From: Loxodes magnus
Taxonomy: Eukaryota > Ciliophora > Karyorelictea > Loxodida > Loxodidae
DNA length: 64,000 bases
Direction: 5' to 3'
Assembly (NCBI GenBank): GCA_946699065.1
Contig: CAMPDV010000501.1
Span: 62,001 to 126,000, forward strand
Shown here: piece by piece, positions 36,180 through 48,785 of the stretch
Layout: every line of letters starts with the position of its first letter
How positions within the stretch are numbered: the first letter of the stretch is position 1
The notes under the pieces: generated by a model
What the model saw: the letters and a program-made list of their open reading frames with translations, nothing else
Told to the model about the DNA's origin: nothing
Databases searched by the model: none
Program-made: the position numbers and the translations under genes

Positions 36180-37855
36180 GTAATAGCCTGCATTACATGA
36201 GTTCTCCTTTACTACTGATGCTATACTACTATTAAAGAAAATCTAAGGAGCTAGATCATACCATTAAATTGTTTGTTCGTATTGATTTCATTTTTTAAGT
36301 CAGCTCATTGTGAAACTGTAGGTATTAACAGGCCAATAATTAATTTCTATACCTAAACTCCAGTTAAAATAGGTTCTTGTTAAATTGGTTAGAAGCATAG
36401 TAATATTTTAGTATTATATAATAAAATATTTCATATATTAGATATTATACCTTAAATATCTTAAAGCTAAATAGCCTCTTTATTATTTTTGCCTTAAATA
36501 TTATAAAGAAAAATTACCCAGAGTCAAATTAGCTATAGCCATTTTAGAATATGCAAATAAAGGGATGACTCTTCAAAGCTTGGGCTTCTGATTAGTCCAT
36601 ATTAAAATTACCTTTTATCTCATAAAAAACCAGAAAGAATCTTATAAATAGCAGAATATTCCTATTATTAAAGATCTGTGAAAATAAAAGTGTACTGATT
36701 TCCTTTATTTCAGCCAAAAAAAATAACATGAGTAAAAGATTGCTAAGCTAGCAGATTCCTGTCAGAAAAAATAGCTTAGTGACTTACAGCTAAATCAGTC
36801 ATAGCTAGCATTGAATATGTCAATTATTTTCATCAAATTTGAAGATATTTATAGAGAAATTAGATCTTTCCTTAGTACTCTAAAGTTTGAAAAGCAATAA
36901 TGCTTCTAGCTAATACTAATCTTAAATGAAATCACGCTTAATTCTTAACATAGTAGGCTTATCCATACCTTATGTCTAAAAATAAAGAATTTCATAAGTA
37001 AGTTTACTAAAACGTTAGGATATTATTGGTTTTGTTCTAGAAATAGCCAAGTTTTATAACTTAAAAGATCAAAAATTCTATTTTTGTAGCAAGTAGACAA
37101 TAATTGCAGTTTATTAAATCGAATATGCTAATAAGGTCTAACAACTTTTTTAAATAGAATAATTTATAAATTGAAAGCAAAATAGTTAGCTTTGTGAAGG
37201 GTTATAAAAGAAGCAAATCATTCTTGTTTAAATATTTCAACTTCAAGAGTTCATAACTGCTAATAAGTAATTTAGTTTCTTATTCAAAAATTATATTCGG
37301 ACATTTTTACTCTTTAATTAGAGAAAGTTTAGCTTAATCATGGATTTAAAACTAGAAATTAGTTAATCACATTGACTAATTAAAATTAAAAGCTTACAAA
37401 TAATAAAATTACTTGCCAATAATTCTTCAAATAAGTTTAGCTAAAGTTACTTGAGAAGTTCTTTCAAGAGTTGCTGAAAGCTTCTATTTATTGCTGCTAA
37501 CTTTCTGCTTAATTCCTGGAGAAATTGAAGACGAGCGTATCAAAGAATTATAATCAAGTTCTTGAATAGCTATACTCTATTAAAATTAGCTCTGATTTTA
37601 GCATTAATTAAGCAATAACTAGAATAGATAATTTTGGAAATCTAAACAGAAAGAGATAATAATTCAATAGAATTGTAAGGAATTGCTTAAATTATGCTTT
37701 GAAAATCTACTCGTGAAATTAAACCCTCAAGTGGAAAAATTTTAGTCCTTGTGCTTAAGAAATTGTTAGGCATTCAATGATGTCTCAATTATAGAATACT
37801 CTTATTAGTCTTTTGCCTGACTAAAAAAGAATTTTGAAGTAAGAATTAATAGAGT
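36180..37855. other. No gene recognised
   Basis: AT-rich, with scattered short coding-like stretches that I could not connect or match to another copy in this window. Confidence 0.4.
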
Positions 37856-37859
37856 AGAA

Positions 37860-38339
37860 ATGGACTTATTTTTAAAGCCAATACAGCAAAAATGGTTAAA
37901 TGAAACAACTAAATCAGATATAGATAATCAAAGGGAAAAGCAGAGACAGAATAATAATAAAGTAAAGAGAGTGGAAAACAGAACAAATCACTAAGATTAC
38001 TAAATGGATTTAGAAACCAAATTAGCAAGAAAATTCTATCTTTTATTTATAAAAAGCCTGATAGAGCTCAAGATAAAAGCCAAAAATACGTTAAATAAAT
38101 AAGGAAGAAAGAATTAGAAAATTGAAGAAACTAATGATTAGTAAATCCTTCAGAAATAGAAATTTATCTCGATATAGCCGAATAAAGAAAATTAATTTTG
38201 TACTTATTTGTACTTTAAGTACTTTCAGTATTGGAATTAGCAGTTTCCAGCGATCTGTTCTTTCAACTCTTCTAGCTTAATTATTCTTCTGTCTACTGAG
38301 ACTAAATTTAGCGATTCGTTAAATCACCTTGCAAATTGA
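37860..38339 (+). CDS. Hypothetical protein, 159 codons
   Basis: An open frame from ATG (37,860) to TGA (38,337-38,339), with TAA/TAG as Gln, begins MDLFLKPIQQKWLNETTKSD and is K/N/Q/E-rich for about 100 residues before a phenylalanine/serine-rich tail. The first part looks like ciliate protein and the second does not, so it may be a decayed exon running into non-coding DNA. No family or paralogue was found. Confidence 0.3.
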
Positions 38340-38344
38340 TGTAC

Positions 38345-41300
38345 TCAATTAAAGAATATCTAAATTTATTTTAGGAAATATTAGTCTGTTAAGTAACGAG
38401 AGAAGATTTTAGAAAATATGAAAGATCTATAACAACATATTTGGATTTCTTAAGTGAAGAGGTATCTTCACTTTAGAACAAACGGGTTCCCTTCTGATTC
38501 TTGTGATTAAGTCTGAAATAAAGTTCAATGATGAAAGCAAATAAAATACAAGAGCTATCAAATCAAGCAAGCCCAGTAAAAAAAAGCAAAATAAGTTAAA
38601 ATCTAAGATTTCCTAGTTGGACTTAGAAGCGAAGATAGATATACTATCAGCTATTTAAAGAAATAGTACTAACTTCTTAAAAAGCCTTTATACACTTTAG
38701 CATTATTTCAGAACTTTAACAGGCAAAATCTTGAAGGAGCAAGCAGTAAATTGAAAAGCATTAGCTTTTTAAATTTCCTGCAAATAGAAAAGGTAGAAAT
38801 AGTAAAATTTCTAGGAGATCTTAAGCAGCAGGAAACTTTAAGTGCCTAGTAAAGGTTTTTAAAAAGTCTCTCTTAACTCGCTTTCGCTATTTCTAATCTT
38901 TATTCTTGAAACAATATTTTTATGCTCTGCTAATTAAGCTCTCAAGTCAATTTCAAATATTTGCTGATGTCTTTTTGTAAATTTATAGCACAAATGCTTT
39001 TACTCATATTCACCTAAAATTTCTAATAAAAAACTAAAATACCTTTTTTTCGTGTCTTTTATCTTAAATTCGACTAAAAGAGTCTGATTCATAAGCACAA
39101 TTTTTTAATTAATTTTTCTTATTAGAATCACGTTAGTGGCTTCATAGTAGCTTCCACACCATTTTTAAGAGTCTAGTCTATAAGGAAATTAATATTTAAA
39201 TGAGGGAGTAAAATTAACGTTCATTTATAATAAAAAATAATAATAGAGGCTTTAGTAACTAAAGGAACTAATTTAGATAATAGAGAGTATGATAATCTTT
39301 TACATTTTAAAATAAAACAAAGCTAGCTAAAAGGTATTAAATTAATTCTCTTTAATAGCTCATTGAATATAAAAGAGTAAAATCCTAAATCTTTAACAGA
39401 CAATAAATAAACGATGATTATTAAATGAAATAGAGCTAGTAAAATTATAAACTCATAACTCTTTATATCAAAATGATTGTAAGGGTATATTATAAACTAG
39501 ACTATTAATAATAAATAGTAACTTTTAGTACTCTGGATATTAAAATAAAAGTCTTATTAATAACTTAGATGTAGTTATTATAATTTTATATTTTATAAAG
39601 TTTAGCTAAGATATTATTGTTCATTACTAAAGTTACATTAATTATTTAAAGAAGATTATTACCAAAATATAGTTTAAAAAAATCCTTAAATAATTAGAAG
39701 GATAATTACTCATTTAGTTTATTGACTCTTATGTGTTTGTATTAATAGAACCTTCAAAAACAATTTAAATAATAAGCTTATTTTTATTATTTTTATTTAA
39801 AGTTAGTATTATTTATGCAATAGGATAAAGTCCTAGTAAAAAATAGCTATTAATTATATAATTAAATACCAAGTATTTACATTCTTCATAAAACCTTTTC
39901 TTTTCTTAATTTCTTAAATTTTTATTTAGATAGCTAATTATTAATGTTTTTAATATTCACTTATGCAAATCCTATCTAAGATATGTTTTCAATCAAAGAA
40001 GTATTCTCTTAATTAATTTAAAAACCTTTTAATTTTCAAATTAATATTGCTATGTTTCTTCAACTTTTTAGGTATATATGAGACAGTCCTAATAGACTCT
40101 TTTATAAGATTTAGATATACTAAGTTATTGTTAATTATACTTGCTGATAATTTCTTTAAGTTAAGCATAATAATAATAAATTTGCTTGAGTGCTTTTCCT
40201 ATTTTTACTTAATTGTAATATCAAATAAGCAATTGAGAGTTTGCAACAGCTTAAAAAGAGTTTATCTCTTTGCATTATCAAAAACTAATAGCTTCTTTAC
40301 TTAGCTTTGTCTACTACTAAACAATTATTATTCTCTTTTATAATATTTTTTTATTTATAAGCCAAAAGAAATGTTTCAGAGAATTTTAACTAGTTGCATC
40401 GATAATTCTATAGCCGCAATAGAAAGGAATAATTTCTCTTAATTTCATTTTTTTATTCTCTTTTAATTGTTTTATAGACAGAAAGGCCTGAATTATTAAT
40501 CTGATTTATATTACTTTGACTGAAGCTTCATTTTGTCTTTTTAATCTCTTTCTTTAGAGAAATTCCTTTATAAATAAAAATTTGCATTTTTATGATTTGC
40601 TTATTAAGTCCTGTTGAAGACTCTACTAAATTCAACGTTTAATCTTAAGTTTATTAAAAATTAATTTCAAAACAGTGTAATTAGAACTAATGATTAAGTT
40701 CTGTTGAAGCATTCAATTACTTAAAAGATGTTTCCACATCTCTAAATAAGATTTTTTTTGTCTCTTAATGTATTAAGATTTAGCTTTTTAGAAATTACTA
40801 AAATCTCTCTTGTTTTTTATTATTTTAATCTTTATAACCAATCAATTTTCTTGATTATAACTAAAAAATGGTTGGAGCTTTTTCAAAACTTAATTAAAGC
40901 AGAGGACCAATGCTCATATTTTATTTTTAATAAGAGAGCTTTAACTATTATAATGATTTAAAAACCATTACTTACACTAGCTACTTTGCCAAGATACTAA
41001 ACTGATCATAATTTGTTGTTTAATTTTTTAATTAAAATGGTTTAAATGAGTGCATCTTAATGCTAATGATTAAAGCTAAATGCATAATTAAAATATCTAT
41101 CTTTATAATTTTTTATAGCTCTCTTTAATAAAGTTATGCATCTAAATCCTTAATACAGTGCAGTAAATATATAATCTAAATATTTCAGACATTAATCTAG
41201 CAAAATACTTACATTGAGAATATAAACAGTCTTCAATCTTTTGTCAAGTTAATAGAAATGAATCCTACTCTCCTTTATCCTTTTGAAGCTTCTCTATGCT

Positions 41301-42990
41301 CTCAATCAATCTACTAGTTGAAGGTTAAGAAATGAAAAGCTTACCTATACTAACTAATACTACCAAAATCTCTAAAATCCTAGTGGATAAAATTTTACCA
41401 TAAACTAATCTTTTATCTCTAAAACTAATTTCCTAATGAAATTAGCAAACTCAAGAGTATTTCTAGATATTTGGTTAAAAGATAGCTGAATGTTAATAAT
41501 TATAAAGCATATACTTAGATTTGATAAATAAATATCTCAAGTGATTCTCATACTGTATTTATCCCGCTTATCTATTATTAAATCTGCTTACTTCTAGAAA
41601 TCATAGAATTAACTTTTAAATATCATAAAATCTTAAATATCTTTAGCTTTTTATTTATTGGTTTGGTCAATAGCTAATTTAATAAGGAAAGATATTTTAT
41701 TATTTTAGATATCAATTAACTAGTTTCAAAGGATAAATAAACGCTATTTTATCCAAATAATTCACTTTTTTTTGCATTTAAATTAATAATTTTTTAAAGC
41801 TTAGCTCTATCACGTACTATAGTTGCCTGATATGCTTTTAAAGTATAATTAATCTTAAGAAATTTTTATTATTCACTTTAATTTAATCTTAAAAAGCCTT
41901 GCTCTCAGTATAAAATCTTATCTACAGTTGTATATCTTTATGAGGTTTAGGAAAAAATATCTTTATAATCCTATAAAGTTTTAAGGGAAACTAATGACTT
42001 TTTAAGTAAAGCAATATCCATAAATTACTATAAATAAAGCCTATTTTTATATAATGTAGACTTGGAATATCTTAGAAACTTCTTTAAGTTATTACTATAA
42101 TATACAATCAGCTAAGGTTTAACTAAGCATAATTATTTGTTTTACTTTAATTTTCTTATATTTCAATAAGCCTAAAAATTCTTAGTGCCTGATCTTACTC
42201 TAGTGTTATACACTTTACTTAAAACCTCTGAACTTAATTAAGTAATTTTTCCTTTGCCTTACCAGGTAATTAATCTAAATCCTGTACAGCTAATAAGATT
42301 AGAACTTAATTCCTTTATTTCTTAATATCCGAGCTAAAAAAGAGATATTCTTCCATTATTAAAGTTTCTAGTACTAATTTCTACTTACTTGATCTATTTA
42401 TTCAAGCCTTCCTCATTATATTTCTCGTTTAACTATAAAGGTTTTACAACTCATTAATATTGTAAGCTTTTTATTTAAATACATGTTGATTTATTTACTT
42501 TTTTCCTTGAATGCAAAAATAGAGATAAAGGTAGTTAAAATTGATTTGCTAAAAGTCTAAATAAAATAGAATTGTAATTAAAATAATAACTATTAAAATA
42601 AGAAGAACCTTAGCAATTAAGATATCTAACTACTTAGAATTACTAGACAGCTTGGAGAGAGCTATCATTCAAAAAATAACCAAGTGTAATTATTAAAAAA
42701 AAGATAACTTAAAGGTGTTTTATATAAATTACAAATACACTTTAGAGGATATTCAAATCTTCCTAATTTCACTACATTTTCCCATAGCTAAACTATTTTT
42801 AAACTGTAATTTATTAGCTTTATACAATGCATTATTTATTTCGCTATTCAATACACCAAAAAAAGTCTTAAAAGTCAATTCTATTATATTTGAAAATGCT
42901 TGTAGTCTATATACTTACCTAAAGCTAAAAGCTGGTAACTCTTGCTTTAGGTTAATATAAAATAAATGCTAAATTGAAAAAAGTAAGTCA
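38345..42990. other. Long AT-rich stretch without recognisable genes
   Basis: No conserved peptide, RNA gene or repeat copy was recognised. Open frames in this interval are short and hydrophobic or low in complexity. Confidence 0.5.
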
Positions 42991-42992
42991 GT

Positions 42993-43645
42993 AGAAAGCA
43001 AGAAAGCAAGAAAGCAAGAAAGCAAGAAAGCAAGAAAGCAAGAAAGCAAGAAAGCAAGAAAGCAAGAAAGCAAGAAAGCAAGAAAGCAAGAAAGCAAGAA
43101 AGCAAGAAAGCAAGAAAGCAAGAAAGCAAGAAAGCAAGAAAGCAAGAAAGCAAGAAAGCAAGAAAGCAAGAAAGCAAGAAAGCAAGAAAGCAAGAAAGCA
43201 AGAAAGCAAGAAAGCAAGAAAGCAAGAAAGCAAGAAAGCAAGAAAGCAAGAAAGCAAGAAAGCAAGAAAGCAAGAAAGCAAGAAAGCAAGAAAGCAAGAA
43301 AGCAAGAAAGCAAGAAAGCAAGAAAGCAAGAAAGCAAGAAAGCAAGAAAGCAAGAAAGCAAGAAAGCAAGAAAGCAAGAAAGCAAGAAAGCAAGAAAGCA
43401 AGAAAGCAAGAAAGCAAGAAAGCAAGAAAGCAAGAAAGCAAGAAAGCAAGAAAGCAAGAAAGCAAGAAAGCAAGAAAGCAAGAAAGCAAGAAAGCAAGAA
43501 AGCAAGAAAGCAAGAAAGCAAGAAAGCAAGAAAGCAAGAAAGCAAGAAAGCAAGAAAGCAAGAAAGCAAGAAAGCAAGAAAGCAAGAAAGCAAGAAAGCA
43601 AGAAAGCAAGAAAGCAAGAAAGCAAGAAAGCAAGAAAGCAAGAAA
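42993..43645. repeat. Perfect 8-bp satellite, about 81 copies of AGAAAGCA
   Basis: 653 bases of uninterrupted (AGAAAGCA)n with no visible mismatch. One strand is entirely purine apart from one C per unit, the other nearly all pyrimidine. Because 8 is not a multiple of 3, all three minus-strand frames are open and encode the same octapeptide repeat (LSCFLAFL). Those frames are artefacts of the repeat. Absence of sequence variation points to recent expansion by slippage, or to an assembly built from homogeneous reads. Confidence 0.98.
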
Positions 43646-44104
43646 TTAAAATTAACATTTATTAGCAATCAAATATAATAAAAACAGAACAGCTAGAAAA
43701 GGAATATCAATAAGAAACCTGTAGAGACACTTCTAATCATAAGTATTATAAAAATATACTTATTGGCAGCTAATTTGCCATTTTATTACTTGCTTCTAGG
43801 CCTCTTTATATAAATATAATATTTGATATTAGCATTTCATAAATTCTCTTTTGGTAACATTCCCAGAAAGAAAGAGCGCCAAATTTGAATTTAAAAATGA
43901 AGATATAAATTTTTCTTTAAAAAATAGAGAAATGAATGAAGCTTAAATAGACTAGTTAATTTATTAGTTTATATAGCAATAAATATTAGTAAAGCAAATA
44001 AATAATAAGAACTAGATTTAATAACAAATAGTTTGTTTTAATTGTATAACTAAAGAGTAGTTTTATTTACCTCTTAAATTAACTTTACTATTGTACTTAA
44101 AAAA

Positions 44105-45043
44105 ATGGAGCAAAACATTCGACTTTCAAGAAACCAAATTAAAAACGCTAAAAAGAAAGCCACTAGAGAATTATTGAAAAAATAACTAAAGAAAGAGCAT
44201 TCAAGTTATTCACCTGAAGGAAAAATTATGATCGGAACAGTTAAAATGAATGAATCTAAATCTGAAAATGACCCACAACTGTAAGATCTACTACAAAAAA
44301 TGAGGAAGTAAATATCTAATTATGAGGAAGTTATTTATAATCAAGGAGAAAAAATCAGAGAACTTATGAATAATATAGATGACTAAAACAACGAACTACT
44401 CATATTAAGACGGCAATTAATCTAAAACAATTTGGTTACAGAACAGTAACTATATGAATAGTCTTAATCAAACTTTAAATAAACTCAAAAAATGGACATT
44501 AAAAATGCTCCTTTCTAAAAATAAGAAAAAAATAATTAAAATGATTTAACTCTAGATACAAGTATAATAAAGAGAATTGAAAAAATTGAATAAAAAATCT
44601 TTTAAAAAATATATGTGTAAAATCAAAAGAAGAAATGTTGATACTGCAATTAAGATAATCACATTTTGAGGCAATGCCAAGAATGGAAAAAATTCAAAAT
44701 ATCAGAAGAAAAAAGAATGTGAAGAAATATTAACAAATTATGATTAACTAAAACTGGTATATACAGGCATAAATTGAACATAAGAAACATCGAAAATCAT
44801 CCGTGGTAACCTCCACCATACAAAAAGAGGTCGTGGTATACATCCACGTATAAAAAAATGGCGGAGCGAAACTGGTTGGAAGCCCAGGGAACTCCAAACA
44901 CTTAACTTTTAGTTTATATTATTATTATTACTATTGTGCTACTTTTATCATCTAATTTATCTATGTTCTTTTATTACTTCTTTACTTTGCATATTTAACA
45001 ACCTTTGCTTTAACTTATTGCTCAGATTTTTTGTTCTCCTTGA
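44105..45043 (+). CDS. Retroelement ORF1-type protein with CCHC zinc knuckle, TGA read as Trp
   Basis: ATG at 44,105 begins MEQNIRLSRNQIKNAKKKAT. A helical, coiled-coil-prone region follows (LLQKMRKQISNYEEVIYNQG, residues about 68-90). Residues 178-191 form a perfect CX2CX4HX4C zinc knuckle, C-W-Y-C-N-Q-D-N-H-I-L-R-Q-C, in which W is TGA (44,639). Two more TGA codons (44,720 in RM-W-RN; 44,741 in KL-W-LT) precede a proline- and tryptophan-containing tail, ENHPWQPPPYKKRSWYTSTY, then KKMAERNWLEAQGTP. The next TGA is at 45,041; the last ~40 residues are hydrophobic and may be beyond the true end. It is probably a Gag-like RNA-binding protein of a non-LTR or non-autonomous element. It starts about 460 bases after the octamer satellite. 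With TGA as stop, the protein would end in the middle of the knuckle. Confidence 0.75.
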
Positions 45044-45059
45044 TAAATTTTATTTGATG

Positions 45060-45112
45060 TTTAGGCAGAGCGGCTAGCGCTTTTCTGACTTATCAGTCTC
45101 TAATTTATTTTT
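45060..45112 (+). repeat. Candidate retroelement 3' end
   Basis: GC-rich GGCAGAGCGGCTAGCGCTTT with an AGCG-GCTAG-CGCT hairpin, then TCTAATTTATTTTT. It lies 20 bases after the ORF1 frame ends. Position and layout (hairpin followed by a T/A-rich tail) suggest the 3' terminus of the element carrying the 44.1-kb ORF. It differs in sequence from families I and II. Confidence 0.4.
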
Positions 45113-45119
45113 CGTATGA

Positions 45120-46715
45120 AATGTTATAAATAACTAGTCATGCAAGCTAAGTAATAATGAATTTGAATCTATCTAGAAAGTTTAAACTAAAGATGAAATA
45201 CCCTATTGAAATTAAAGGGACGGAAAGAGTTTTGATAATAAAAAAGAGATCAGAAATGAAATAAATAGAATCAATAAACTGCATAGATTCTAAACTGTTT
45301 ATGCTAAATACTAATTTCTAACTACTCAAATTATATAAATATGATTGAAGGGGCTTAAAATTAAAAAATAGAGATACAAAGGAAGATACTATATTGATAT
45401 CATTTAAATAAAGTAAAGATAACTTATAATCTCACTTAGCCTAGCAAAGCGAAAGAAGAAACTAGCGAGGAAAGTTAAGAGATTAATAAAAGAGTATTAA
45501 CTAATTTGGTTAGAAGCTAAGCATGTAAATGGATCTATTTTGTTCGTACTTATGAAATATTAGCAATAAAGCACTAAATGAATGATTGCTTGATGCATAG
45601 AATACTTAAAGTAATAGATTATATATAAAGAAGATGTTTAGATTAGTTTAATAATTTAAGGAGAAACGATTATTATTAAACTAATTATAGTTAAAGAAAG
45701 CTGAAAAGAGTAGCTATAGAGTATTTAAAGAGAATTAAAGTGATATAGAAATAATTATTATTAAATAATAAAGCTTTATAGTTTTATAGTGGAAAGATAA
45801 GTAATTAATAGCATTTCTAATGTAAAGTGTAAAATAGCGAGTTAAAATATGCTTGATGAACTATAATATCAAATAAATAAAAGAAAACAGACTAATAATT
45901 TGAATAATATGGAACATAAGACACTATATTTTTATAGAGTATTAATTATAATGGTAAGCGTAATTAAGATAAGCAAGTGTGTTACAATAATATAATCGTA
46001 ATGCTTAATAAACACATTGCTTAAGATTATATAGAATAATTTAGTTACATTCATAATAGCTATTAGCATAGATTTACACTTAAGGATCATGCTAAATTAT
46101 TTTAATTATCTAGATTTCTTAAGTTTAATAATTACTCTTTTATAAGATCATTAGGATACAAGGAAAACCAATAGAGCCATTTAAAACTGATTGACTACTT
46201 TAAAAAGTTATAAAAAGCTTAGAAAATTAGTTTATATTAAATGTCCTCTAAATAATGCTATATTTTTCTGTTTAAACTTGCCAAATTTTCGGAATGATAC
46301 TGTTATTAATACAATTAAAAGGATTTAGGCAAATAATTAATTTACGCTGCTTTTATTTAGTATACTACAGAAATCTTTATTAGACTCCCTTATTTTGGAG
46401 AATTAACTGTTCTATCTATCTTTTCATCTGTAGCCCGGCTTATTTTGCCTTCTATTTGCAAGTGAAAACTAATATTTTAAGTTAAAATAATCATAATTCC
46501 AGCTTGTTAGTAGTTATTTATTGTATTTTTTTCAAATATATCTAAATTTTATCTTTTATATTAAGGAGTTAAGCATTAAATATAATTTCTTAGTCATCTA
46601 TTTAGTCTCTGACCACGTTTCGTCCCAATCCTTTGATAAAATGTTAAAACTTTGATAGATACTATAGACTTTTGTGGTATTTAGATGCCTTAGATTAGCA
46701 ATATATAACTTAATG
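45120..46715. other. AT-rich stretch without recognisable genes
   Basis: Nothing recognised. The sequence ends at a GC-richer block that leads into the ORF1 at 46,890. Confidence 0.5.
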
Positions 46716-46719
46716 GAAG

Positions 46720-47460
46720 GAAAAATGGTAGAAGGGCTCAAGAAAGGTTTTTATACCACCTCCTAAAAAGGGGAGAGAAAGTAAGAACCCTCATCTTTAA
46801 CTCACACATCTTCTTCCTAGAAATAATCTTCTTCTCAAAACCTTCAAGAATAATAGACTCAAATAGGAACTTCCAGACCAACCTAAAAGATGGGACAAAA
46901 GCGCCAAAAGGCTACCCCGATGACACCAACTAAAGAGGAAGGACCTAGAAAGGTACTGGAGACGCAAGAAGCAGCAGTCGTGCGAGAGTTTGCGATGCCA
47001 TAGTTCCAGGAAGAACAGGCATAAATTTTAGTCGCATTCTCTGACCTGAAGAAGGAAGTAAAGAAGCTAAAATTAGAGAATAGAGCTAAAAAAAATCAAG
47101 TTAATGAGCTCAAGGAATGGAAAGAAAGCTTCTGGGAAATCTATGATCGAGAGCAAAACACTTTCTTCAAGGAAATGGGATTGCTGCAGCAGAGAACAAC
47201 TATGATTGAAGAGAACAGCAAGTAGGAAAAGTAGTAGGAATTCAAAGTTAGGACAATTCGAGATCCAATGGACATAGAAGGAACTACTAATTTACCGAGG
47301 AGTCCAGGCAAGAATGAATTAGGAATAAACCAGGATGCTTTGTATGCAATCAAACTGGACATAAATATAGACAATGTTAGAAATTGAAATTAATTAAATA
47401 ATAGTATAGCTTAAGCACAAACATTAACTTAACTTATTTTATCTAGTTTTCTAGTTGATA
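46720..47460 (+). pseudogene. Retroelement ORF1 with zinc knuckle in the -1 frame
   Basis: ATG at 46,890 begins MGQKRQKATPMTPTKEEGPR. A coiled coil follows (ILVAFSDLKKEVKKLKLENR; VNELKEWKESFWEIYDREQN), then TIRDPMDIEGTT. The frame ends at TGA 47,385 after 165 residues. A perfect CX2CX4HX4C knuckle, C-F-V-C-N-Q-T-G-H-K-Y-R-Q-C, lies at about 47,330-47,375 in the -1 frame, preceded there by TEESRQE-W-IRNKPG with W as TGA. Either one base was lost near 47,290 or a -1 frameshift is programmed. Codon use and GC are richer than the surroundings, suggesting a young insertion. About 170 bases of GC-richer leader precede the ATG. No RT or family I/II terminus follows. Confidence 0.65.
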
Positions 47461-47464
47461 TAAT

Positions 47465-48165
47465 TCATTCAGATTAAAAATTTAAATATTTCCAGTTCCT
47501 TCATTAAAAATACAAACTTACTTTTAAACTAAAACTGTGATCAGTCTTTTTTGCTGGCTTTTAAAAATATATAGTTACTAAAATAGAATCCTTAATAGGA
47601 CTATATTAAACTAATTTAAAAAATATACAATGCGAAAATAATACGCTAGAATCTTTAAATAAGATCCTATCTACAGATTTTATAATCAAACCAATAAAAA
47701 ATATAAAGAATAATAATTTGCTATAAACTCAAGAGATTGAAAACACAAAGATCAGTTTAGATGGAACACATCTAAATGTATAGAAGATTAATTAAAATTG
47801 TTTATATTTGAACAAAAATTTATTTAATGGAATAGTCATATTTAATGTGACTTTTAAACAATAAAGTAGATTAAATTTAATGAAGTTTCAACAATCATTA
47901 TTTTCATACTTTAAGCCAAAGTCTCTAGTTTTACAAAGATGATATAAATTTTCTAAATTAAGTAATAGCTTTTGATTAAGCATTTTATTCATTTAAATTT
48001 GGATTTTATTCTAGCTTTTATAAATAATTTAGTTTAACTTTATGCTTATGTTGCTTTTAAGCTGTTTTAACATTAAAAGAAATTAAAGTATGTAGTGATA
48101 TGGTACTAACTAAAAAATAGAAATTATAATTTTAATATTTAAAGAAATGGTTCAATAATAAATAA
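47465..48165. other. AT-rich stretch without recognisable genes
   Basis: Nothing recognised between the ORF1 and the tRNA-Lys fragment. Confidence 0.45.
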
Positions 48166-48222
48166 GCCAGTTTAGCTCAGTCGGTAGAGCACCAGCCTTT
48201 TAAGCTGGTCAAGGGTTCAAGC
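48166..48222 (+). pseudogene. 3'-truncated tRNA-Lys (TTT)
   Basis: GCCAGTTTAGCTCAGTCGGT contains the A box and a normal D arm. The anticodon arm CCAGC-CTTTTAA-GCTGG gives anticodon TTT. The T arm starts (AGGGTTCAAGC) but the sequence breaks off in the T loop; the 3' halves of the T stem and acceptor stem are missing and there is no terminator. Both internal promoter boxes are largely present, so it may still be transcribed. It could be a tRNA-derived SINE head or a simple 3'-truncated pseudogene. Confidence 0.85.
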
Positions 48223-48224
48223 AG

Positions 48225-48785
48225 TTAATTAAAGTAGTAATTAATTAACAAGAAGAAACTAAGTATTTAAAGTAAATTTATTGAATATGCTAGCAAATAG
48301 GAAGTATTTAGCTCAAACTAATTTATACAAATGATGCTGAAATATATATCATTCAAAAATTATTACAGAAAAAAATACCGAAAAATTAAAAAGATAGCTC
48401 AATAATTTGTATATTAAGTTTATTATTTATAATTCAAGCAGAAATACCTTAGAAAATTTAACATTTTTTATAGTAGTTGTTCTTGCTTTAATATTGCCTA
48501 AGAAAAAGCAGAATATTTCAAATAAGAAATTTTACCTTCTAGATTCACTATTCTTTAGATGTTTAATTTAGGTTAATCCTTCTTTTACTTAAGAAGTAAA
48601 AAGTTTTTAAGCTTTAATGTAGGAATCATTTATTCTTAAAATTTTTGAAGCAGAAATTTTTTTTTCTATCTCTATTTAAAAGTTTCTAAGCTATTACTAA
48701 ATCTTTATCTATATAATATATCAGAAATTTCATTTAGTTTTAGTTTTGATTTTCCATTTTATGTATTATATAATATAAAATGAAT
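48225..48785. other. AT-rich spacer
   Basis: No gene recognised. It separates the tRNA-Lys fragment from the GC-rich element head at 48.79 kb. Confidence 0.45.

Noticed and set aside
42947-43668. Three overlapping ~228-residue minus-strand open frames
   Set aside because: They are the three frames of an 8-bp satellite encoding the same (LSCFLAFL)n; no real gene.
46750-46765. AAAAAGGGG, similar to the A5G5 boundary signal of a Tetrahymena deletion element
   Set aside because: Single short match with no partner at a plausible distance, and the code evidence argues against Tetrahymena.
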